Shown here: one piece after another, positions 62,421-64,000 of the stretch | How positions within the stretch are numbered: the stretch's first letter is position 1 | Layout: each line of letters opens with the position of its first letter | NCBI RefSeq assembly: GCF_000518985.1 | Contig: NZ_JAEQ01000001.1 | Span: 434,001-498,000 of the forward strand | DNA: 64,000 nt | Direction of reading: 5' to 3' | Origin: Chelativorans sp. J32 | Lineage (GTDB): Bacteria; Pseudomonadota; Alphaproteobacteria; Rhizobiales; Rhizobiaceae | Notes under the pieces: generated by a model | Seen by the model: the letters and a program-made list of their open reading frames with translations, nothing else | What the model was told of the DNA's origin: nothing | Database searches by the model: none | Program-made: the position numbers and the translations under genes

Positions 62421-63839
62421 TCAGAGGGCCAGCATTCGCCAGGCCAGTCCGGCGGCAGCAGCAGAAAGCAGAACGACCGGCAGCGGCATTCCCAGTCGGA
62501 AAATCGCCAAAATGGAAAAAGCCGTCAGCACTGCTGCCGGCTCGTTCACGCTCGACCAGACGGGCACCTCGACACTGATGCCATAGCCTTTCCAGAGGAC
62601 GAGCTCGCCGAAGAGCATGTGCAGCGAGAACCAGATCGCAAGATTGAGGATGACCCCGACGACAGCCGCCGTGATTGCCGACATTGCGCCTGTTATCGCG
62701 CGGTTCTCCCGAAGAGTTTCGATGAAGGGCGCGCCGAGGAAGATCCAGAGGAAGCAAGGTACGAAGGTGACCCAGGTGGTCAGCACCGCGCCGAGTGTAG
62801 CTGCGACCATCGGGTCGAGCGGACCGGGATCGCGGAAAGCACCCATGAAACCGACGAATTGAAGCACCATGATCAGCGGACCTGGCGTGGTCTCCGCCAT
62901 TCCGAGACCGTCCAGCATCTCCCCCGGCCGCAGCCAGCCGTAATGTTCGACGGCAAGCTGCGCCACATAGGCCAGCACCGCGTAGGCACCACCGAAGGTA
63001 ACAACCGCCATCTGGCTGAAGAGAAGGGCTATCTGGCTGAAGACATTGTCCAGCCCCATGGTTGCGATGATCAGCCCGACGGGTACCAGCCAGAGCGTCA
63101 GCAGGAACGCCGAAATTTTGATCAACCAGGCGATGTCCGGCCTCGTTTGCGTCGGAACACGTTCTCCCAGGACGGATTCCCGGTCAGCGAGCGCGCCGGC
63201 GGCTTTGCCGTGGCTGCCCGTCTGGAAGAGGCGCGAGCCGGCGCGTGTACCGGCATAGCCGATGACGGCCGCTGCAAGGACGATGATTGGGAAGGGTATG
63301 TCGAAGAAGAAGATCGCAATGAACGCGGCCGCTGCAAGGGCCAGCATGGCCATGTTCTTCAGTGCACGCTTGCCGATGCGTACCACCGCTTCGAGAACGA
63401 CGGCGAGCACCGCCGCTTTCAGCCCGAAAAACAGGCCCTCGACGATCCTGACATTGCCGAAAGCTGCATAGACATAGCTGAGCGCCAGGATGGAGAAAAA
63501 CCCGGGCAGTACAAAGAGCGTGCCTGCGACGACGCCTCCCGCCGTTCGGTGCATGAGCCAGCCGATATAGACTGCGAGTTGCTGCGCCTCCGGTCCGGGA
63601 AGCAGCATGCAGTAATTGAGCGCGTGGAGGAAGCGGGTCTCACCGATCCAGCGCTTCTCCTCGACAACGATCCTATGCATGACGGCGATCTGGCCGGCGG
63701 GGCCGCCGAAGCTCAGGGCCGCTACCCTGAGCCACACTTTCACGCCCTCCGAGAACGGAATGCCGTGATCCTGGGCAGCCGGCTGCCTTGCCTCTTCGGG
63801 TGAGGCCTTGGGCATGGGGGAAGGCGTTTCAGAGCCCAT
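62421..63839 (-). CDS. chrA: Two-domain chromate transporter ChrA
   Basis: A 472-residue CHR-family membrane protein with two homologous halves. The first has AALSFGGPAGQIAVMHRIVV and LLPGPEAQQLAVYIGW; the second has AVVTFGGAYAVLAYVAQLAV and MAETTPGPLIMVLQFVGFMG. Each half has about six helices. Long CHR proteins export chromate by proton motive force. Start is taken at ATG 63839 without a strong ribosome binding site; an ATG at 63815 is possible. Whether it exports chromate in this organism is inferred. Confidence 0.88.
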   Translation of the reverse strand: MGSETPSPMPKASPEEARQPAAQDHGIPFSEGVKVWLRVAALSFGGPAGQIAVMHRIVVEEKRWIGETRFLHALNYCMLLPGPEAQQLAVYIGWLMHRTAGGVVAGTLFVLPGFFSILALSYVYAAFGNVRIVEGLFFGLKAAVLAVVLEAVVRIGKRALKNMAMLALAAAAFIAIFFFDIPFPIIVLAAAVIGYAGTRAGSRLFQTGSHGKAAGALADRESVLGERVPTQTRPDIAWLIKISAFLLTLWLVPVGLIIATMGLDNVFSQIALLFSQMAVVTFGGAYAVLAYVAQLAVEHYGWLRPGEMLDGLGMAETTPGPLIMVLQFVGFMGAFRDPGPLDPMVAATLGAVLTTWVTFVPCFLWIFLGAPFIETLRENRAITGAMSAITAAVVGVILNLAIWFSLHMLFGELVLWKGYGISVEVPVWSSVNEPAAVLTAFSILAIFRLGMPLPVVLLSAAAAGLAWRMLAL

Positions 63840-63922
63840 AGGAGCAAGATTCCCAGAACCGCCACTAGGCGTGGCCCAAGTATTGCAAGCGGTCAAGAGA
63901 GGTTGGCGATGTCCTTCAGGCT

Positions 63923-64000
63923 TCAGTTCACCGGCTGCAAGGGTTGGTCGATCGCACGTCCCGCGACATTGGCCGGCCGGCGGATCTTCTCGGTTACATC
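63923..64000 (-). CDS. 3' end of an unidentified gene running off the right edge
   Basis: On the minus strand the last 25 codons before the TGA at 63923-63925 read KIRRPANVAGRAIDQPLQPV plus a final Asn, a protein-like sequence without stop codons to the window edge. It would be transcribed toward chrA. Too short to assign a family, and the plus strand has a competing open frame (ATG 63909), so this is tentative. Confidence 0.35.
   Translation of the reverse strand, partial: DVTEKIRRPANVAGRAIDQPLQPVN

Noticed and set aside
62619-63803. 394-codon plus-strand open frame over chrA
   Set aside because: Antisense shadow; chrA has both CHR domains on the other strand.

Overview
The window reads as a chromosomal segment of a GC-rich alphaproteobacterium of the order Rhizobiales, most likely Phyllobacteriaceae (Mesorhizobium/Chelativorans-like). 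The evidence is the dense packing of ABC importers with LacI/DeoR regulators, the many 1-11 bp gene overlaps, and a rhamnose locus in the rhaRSTPQUK + rhaDI arrangement known from Rhizobium leguminosarum. I see no rRNA, tRNA, CRISPR array, insertion sequence or prophage, so this is metabolic chromosome rather than a mobile island.

Layout. 0-6.4 kb: a LysR regulator with a small unknown protein, then a minus-strand cluster dcp-amaA-amaB (M3 dipeptidase, pipecolate-oxidase-like flavoenzyme, antiquitin-type aldehyde dehydrogenase), probably for peptide and lysine/pipecolate breakdown. 6.6-12.3 kb: a complete cecR-ybhGFSR efflux operon. 12.7-16.6 kb: an iron-siderophore importer whose binding protein is transcribed divergently from its permease and ATPase genes. 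16.6-23.5 kb: a LacI-controlled sugar importer with an FAD oxidoreductase, preceded by two copies of a 15-bp operator-like repeat. 23.9-27.9 kb: a large autotransporter with about 15 solenoid repeats. 28-32.6 kb: a frameshifted VOC gene, an ATP-grasp/polysaccharide deacetylase pair and a Na/Pi cotransporter.

32.6-44.9 kb: an operon that couples a sugar/polyol-type ABC importer (with one abnormally long permease) to a glycerophosphodiesterase, a LacI regulator, an inositol-monophosphatase-family enzyme and a formylglycine sulfatase-family hydrolase. It faces Gfo/Idh/MocA and ThuA genes, and a second glycerophosphodiesterase follows. Perfect palindromes precede the operon. Together these genes look like an uptake and stripping pathway for a phosphorylated or sulfated polyol such as a glycerophospho-polyol; this is inference.

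44.9-47.9 kb: a secreted-protein/ECF sigma/anti-sigma/cytochrome b561/YceI cluster. The two transcription units share CCGGGATTA-N16-GTTTTT upstream, a probable promoter of the cluster's own sigma factor. 48-58.9 kb: the complete L-rhamnose locus, with divergent halves around an 11-bp inverted repeat. 59-64 kb: an HdeD-like membrane protein, purine nucleoside phosphorylase, proC, folD, a two-domain chromate transporter and the 3' end of a gene that runs off the right edge.

The observations most worth following up are the paired ECF promoter motif, the phospho/sulfo-ester polyol operon with its palindromic operators and odd permease, and the tandem LacI operators at 16.6 kb.
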